Assembly: GCA_003024985.2 (NCBI GenBank) | Contig: PXIH01S0000553.1 | Reading direction: 5' to 3' (one strand) | Length of the DNA: 10,138 bases | Origin: Euperipatoides rowelli | Lineage: Eukaryota > Onychophora > Udeonychophora > Euonychophora > Peripatopsidae | Shown: piece by piece, positions 7,746-10,138 of the stretch | Layout: each line of letters begins with the position of its first letter | How positions within the stretch are numbered: the first letter of the stretch is position 1 | The notes under the pieces: generated by a model | Database searches by the model: none | What the model was told of the DNA's origin: nothing | Seen by the model: the letters and a program-made list of their open reading frames with translations, nothing else | Position numbers and translations under genes: made by a program

Positions 7746-7876
7746 TGTTTTTGCATACTTTTTTTTTTTTTTGTTCTTATAATTTATATAATACTTTTCA
7801 TTGTGTAATTTTCCTTTCAACTTAAAGTGAAATTTTTGTAATTTGGTGTATTGTTTTGGGTTTATTAAAAAAAAAA
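7746..7876 (+). other. LINE 3' UTR and poly(A) tail
   Basis: From the ORF2 stop there are about 120 nt of T-rich sequence, including T14 at 7759-7772. A10 at 7867-7876 follows, immediately preceded by ATTAAA-like sequence. The A-run is taken as the retroposition tail and right end of the element. The flank starting TTATCTTTTG was not found convincingly just upstream of 2935, so no target-site duplication is claimed. Confidence 0.6.
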
Positions 7877-7975
7877 TTATCTTTTGTTTATTCAATATTT
7901 TATAAATTTATAAGGAAATTTATTTTGTAGATTTCATGTCACACATAATACAAGTAATTTAAATTATCACCCATA

Positions 7976-8060
7976 TATTACATATATGCATGCACACACA
8001 CATACAGTATATAAAATATGTACAATATAAAATATAATGTAAAATGTATGTATATATATG
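7976..8060. repeat. AT/CA-rich low-complexity stretch
   Basis: Contains ATATGCATGCACACACACAT, then repeated ATAAAATAT/GTACAATAT words and GTATGTATATATATG. It is a decayed mix of CA and TA microsatellites. Confidence 0.8.
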
Positions 8061-8760
8061 TCGTACCTTAGTCTATCTGTACAATGAACAACCCCATCTA
8101 ATCACCAGACACCTCATTCAGAATGCCCAATAATTATAGCTAATAGATGAGGCCATTCATTACTATAATGCTAAGCTAACTAAATAATTACCATATGATC
8201 TCAGCCAAACATCAACTGTACCCAGTCTCCACACTCATATCAGCTGGTCCAGGCAATGCTAGATGGCCAAGAGTCGGCTATAAAGGCTACCAATGGCCAA
8301 GGAAAGAAAGCCATTCAGCGCACATCAGAGCTTTGACATAACCTTACTAGAAAATAATGACTGAGAACTAGATCAGGGAAAACCTTCTGACAAATATAAG
8401 AAGCTCTTACTGGATGGTCTAACATTATCATCAGAAGTTTTAAAATAACCTAACATTTACATCTTTGTACAAAAATAAGATATAGAGACAGACACACGCT
8501 ACAGCAAAATCCCCGTTTATCATTAAGGACCTTATAAGATTAGAAGCAGCTTAACTAATCCGTGTGGGTTTGTCAACACGTATATGGCTAGAAATCATCA
8601 TTGGAAAAGAAAATAACATGCTTGACCTTTGAAAAACAAAATAATGACATTATCAAATAAAAAGATAATTAGTCAGATTCAGATAATAAGACTAAGGCAT
8701 CACCCCACAATATACGGTTTTAAAAATTATTCATGTTTATTTCTGAGACAAAAAAATAAG
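8061..8760. other. unidentified, more GC-balanced non-coding segment
   Basis: Complexity and GC rise compared with the flanks from about 8061 to 8600, with few homopolymers. ATGGCCAAG occurs twice 30 bp apart (8263 and 8293), but open frames are short (the second gives 23 codons). It could be a decayed mobile element or non-coding host sequence. No tRNA boxes or transposon ends were recognised. Confidence 0.4.
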
Positions 8761-8810
8761 ATAGAGTAGCTGTAGCAATATTGATTTCCTTTTTATAAGA
8801 ATTATAGCAT

Positions 8811-8871
8811 ATTATTTTTCTCCAACTTGCACTTAATATTAAATATTGAGTGCAAGTTGGAGAAAAATAAT
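8811..8871. repeat. 61-bp near-perfect palindrome
   Basis: Left arm 8811-8840 (ATTATTTTTCTCCAACTTGC...) and right arm 8842-8871 are reverse complements at 29 of 30 positions, with one central base (8841). TAA repeats extend to the right. It would extrude as a cruciform in DNA or fold as a 30-bp hairpin in RNA. No coding content or known transposon ends flank it. Confidence 0.95.
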
Positions 8872-8984
8872 AATAATAACCCTTAAAAACTATACCTGGA
8901 AAAAAAATTATGGCATGGTAATGTAGCAGAAATAATTATTTAAAAAAAACCCAACCCATTCTTTATAAATTTGGATTACGGTGC

Positions 8985-9122
8985 ATGCCAGGAAAATATT
9001 TATTTTTTCTCACACTGTCTTTAGCGGCTATTGATTGGAATTTGATTGACGGATGGCGGGAACAATGTCTATGTCTTGTAAACAGAGGGTGGCATGATAA
9101 TGGTACTGCATATATTAATTAA
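8985..9122 (+). CDS. small ORF of 45 codons, unknown (doubtful)
   Basis: ATG 8985 to TAA 9120-9122. The product begins MPGKYLFFLTLSLAA, which looks like a short hydrophobic leader. It continues 'IDWNLIDGWREQCLCLVNRG' and 'WHDNGTAYIN', with three Trp and two Cys. It lies in a locally GC-richer island. No family is recognised. With no promoter, splice or homology evidence, it may be a chance ORF or part of a decayed element. The apparent leader is inferred from hydrophobicity only. Confidence 0.2.
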   Translation: MPGKYLFFLTLSLAAIDWNLIDGWREQCLCLVNRGWHDNGTAYIN

Positions 9123-9378
9123 ATGTCGGATGGATGAATCTTGTTATATCAGAACTAATGATCAGAAACGTGTACTGGTTAGATCAGCAGATGGAACGGA
9201 TGACTAGTTTCAGAGCTACTGTATATGGTTTTCTTCTGCAGGACTCCGGGTGAATTATCAGAAGGCTTCGATTAGAAAGAGGCAGGCGGCCACTGATGGT
9301 TCTATACCCATTTGAGCATAGTGCCGGATGGACAAGCCATGCTCTAGAATTTGTAAGTCCTGAACCACGTTTAAAGAT
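9119..9378 (+). pseudogene. open, GC-richer stretch; possible decayed coding or RT-like fragment
   Basis: Frame 2 is open from 9119 to near 9378 with one TGA at 9251. It passes through 'SELMIRNVYWLDQQMERMTS' and, after the stop, 'LERGRRPLMVLYPFEHSAGW'. In frame 1 the stretch 9184-9273 reads 'SADGTDD', TAG 9205, then 'FQSYCIWFSSAGLRVNYQK'. The latter resembles the LINE RT block '..SGLrvN.qKs', but the spacing to a YADD-like box is too short. Both readings cannot be right. I cannot choose between them, and either could be chance. Confidence 0.25.
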
Positions 9379-9620
9379 TTGACAAAGATTTTATATCCAG
9401 ATTTTCGTGGGTTTGTGTTCATTTGCATAGAATTGAAGAAAAAATTGTCCCTTTTTTTTTTATTCGTTGATAGAGATCATCCGACATTTAGACAGGAAAA
9501 AGAAATTAAATTTGAGGGACACTTAGGTAGACTTTGAATAAAACTGAACACAAAAAAAATCTATATACAATATAATATAATTTTGTAAATAGATAAACAA
9601 ATAAACATTTTTTTTAAAAA

Positions 9621-9635
9621 TAATAATAATAATAA
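9621..9635. repeat. (TAA)5 microsatellite
   Basis: Five perfect TAA units after a T/A-rich run. Confidence 0.9.
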
Positions 9636-9792
9636 CAAGATTACATATTTTTCTTCTGCTACAAAAATAGGATAATGTCTCTTTATTAAGATTGGAAAAT
9701 AGATATCTATTCCTTCTTCTGTTTTAATAAAGGATCATACAAAAACAATTGTCCTGGGTGTAATTGTCCATGTTTTCTTGAACAGCAAAAAT

Positions 9793-9810
9793 ATGATGAT
9801 GATGATGATG
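9793..9810. repeat. (ATG)6 microsatellite
   Basis: Six perfect ATG units in non-coding sequence, followed by AATAATAAC. Confidence 0.95.
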
Positions 9811-10006
9811 AATAATAACAGCTTTTTATAAAATGAACAGCAACAACTTATTGAGAAGGATATACTGTATTTATTTTTAAAAAAAGAACATTTGCTTTAA
9901 TATGCCATAATAAAAAAATGCTTTGCATCGCCATACCATAATTTACACAATATAAATTCAATTATATCATACAGTAAGAGGATACAATTGTCATGATGCA
10001 ACCGAT

Positions 10007-10022
10007 GGGGGGAGGGGTGGGG
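10007..10022 (+). other. G-rich tract
   Basis: Six G, A, four G, T, four G. It has only three runs of three or more G, so it does not meet the usual four-run G-quadruplex rule, though a two-tetrad fold is possible. It stands out in an AT-rich setting. Confidence 0.8.
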
Positions 10023-10138
10023 TATTGCCTAGTTTAAATTTACAAGCAAATAAATCATTATTTCAAATTCTACATATTGTATTGGAGGAAAATTGACCAG
10101 GGGCCTAAAGCTGAGTAATCCTGCTATTGTCCAATCAT

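Larger units (their letters stand above)
2935..7876 (+). mobile_element. degraded full-length-ORF LINE (APE-type non-LTR retrotransposon)
   Basis: A two-ORF LINE can be followed from an ORF1 ATG at 2935 to a ten-A tail at 7867-7876, about 4.9 kb including a roughly 225-bp insertion. Order: ORF1 with tandem CCHC knuckle, APE endonuclease, reverse transcriptase, C-terminal zinc finger, short 3' UTR, poly(A). This order is that of APE-type LINEs. The C-terminal finger followed by an 'IW+N' motif is a layout I associate with plant-type L1 and some other lineages. The 5' UTR limit and target-site duplications could not be identified. The copy is non-functional, with at least eight frameshifts and about ten in-frame stops. 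Confidence 0.9.
9379..10138. other. non-coding AT-rich right flank
   Basis: No open frame or RNA gene is recognised. It contains T/A homopolymers, (TAA)5 at 9621-9635, (ATG)6 at 9793-9810 and a G-rich tract at 10007-10022. Confidence 0.6.

Noticed and set aside
7701-7895. Minus-strand open frame of 64 codons, lysine-rich
   Set aside because: It runs antisense over the LINE ORF2 end, T-runs and poly(A) tail; its lysine runs are just the complement of T-rich DNA.
9242-9351. A confident host exon between AG at 9241 and GTAAGT near 9352
   Set aside because: The frame 2 reading has a TGA at 9251, the frame 1 reading ends in TGA by about 9316, and splice-like strings are common by chance. Kept only as a low-confidence lead.
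10007-10022. G-quadruplex
   Set aside because: Only three runs of at least three G; the standard four-run pattern is not met.
1-10138. CRISPR arrays, tRNA or rRNA genes, bacterial operons or phage modules
   Set aside because: No regularly spaced repeats, no cloverleaf with A/B boxes, no ribosome-binding-site and ORF arrangement. The sequence character is eukaryotic and repeat-rich.

Overview
The window looks like nuclear DNA of an AT-rich eukaryote (GC roughly 30% by eye), most likely an invertebrate animal. This rests on long A/T runs, short microsatellites, decayed retroelements, no compact gene layout and no intact protein-coding gene. The organism assignment is inference; no host gene fixes it.

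The main content is one long, decayed non-LTR retrotransposon (LINE) on the + strand, about 2935-7876. Its first reading frame (about 2935-4480) carries a tandem CCHC zinc knuckle. Its second (about 4438-7745) can be followed through at least eight frameshifts. In order it shows an APE-type endonuclease, a reverse transcriptase, a thumb-like region with an 'RIIWKG' motif, and a C-terminal C-x2-C-x7-H-x4-C (zf-RVT-type) finger followed by an 'IWKN..SRIF' motif. A short 3' UTR ends in ten A residues. The copy is dead: it has many stops, and the catalytic YADD box reads YANN. ORF1 is interrupted by about 225 bp of foreign or rearranged DNA with a 30-bp duplication and a 36-bp inverted repeat.

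Left of the LINE (1-2934) there is a possible scrap of a second LINE ORF2 (148-333). An AATAAA plus A12 follows at 768-797 and resembles a retroposed 3' end. At 1848-1965 there is a repeat-bearing end that resembles a pogo/Tigger-like DNA transposon. A cluster of four small palindromes lies at 2655-2764. The rest of this flank shows nothing coding.

Right of the LINE (7877-10138) there is an AT/CA-rich low-complexity stretch (about 7976-8060), then a more GC-balanced, unidentified segment (8061-8760). A near-perfect 61-bp palindrome sits at 8811-8871. A GC-richer island (about 8985-9378) holds a 45-codon ORF and a weak RT-like motif. The window ends with short trinucleotide repeats and a G-rich tract.

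No operon, tRNA, rRNA, CRISPR array or intact defence or metabolic system is visible. The genes do not work together now; what can be read is the history of one or more retrotransposons. I found no convincing undescribed system. The best leads are the 61-bp palindrome, the composite insertion inside ORF1, and the catalytic Asp-to-Asn pattern in the LINE.
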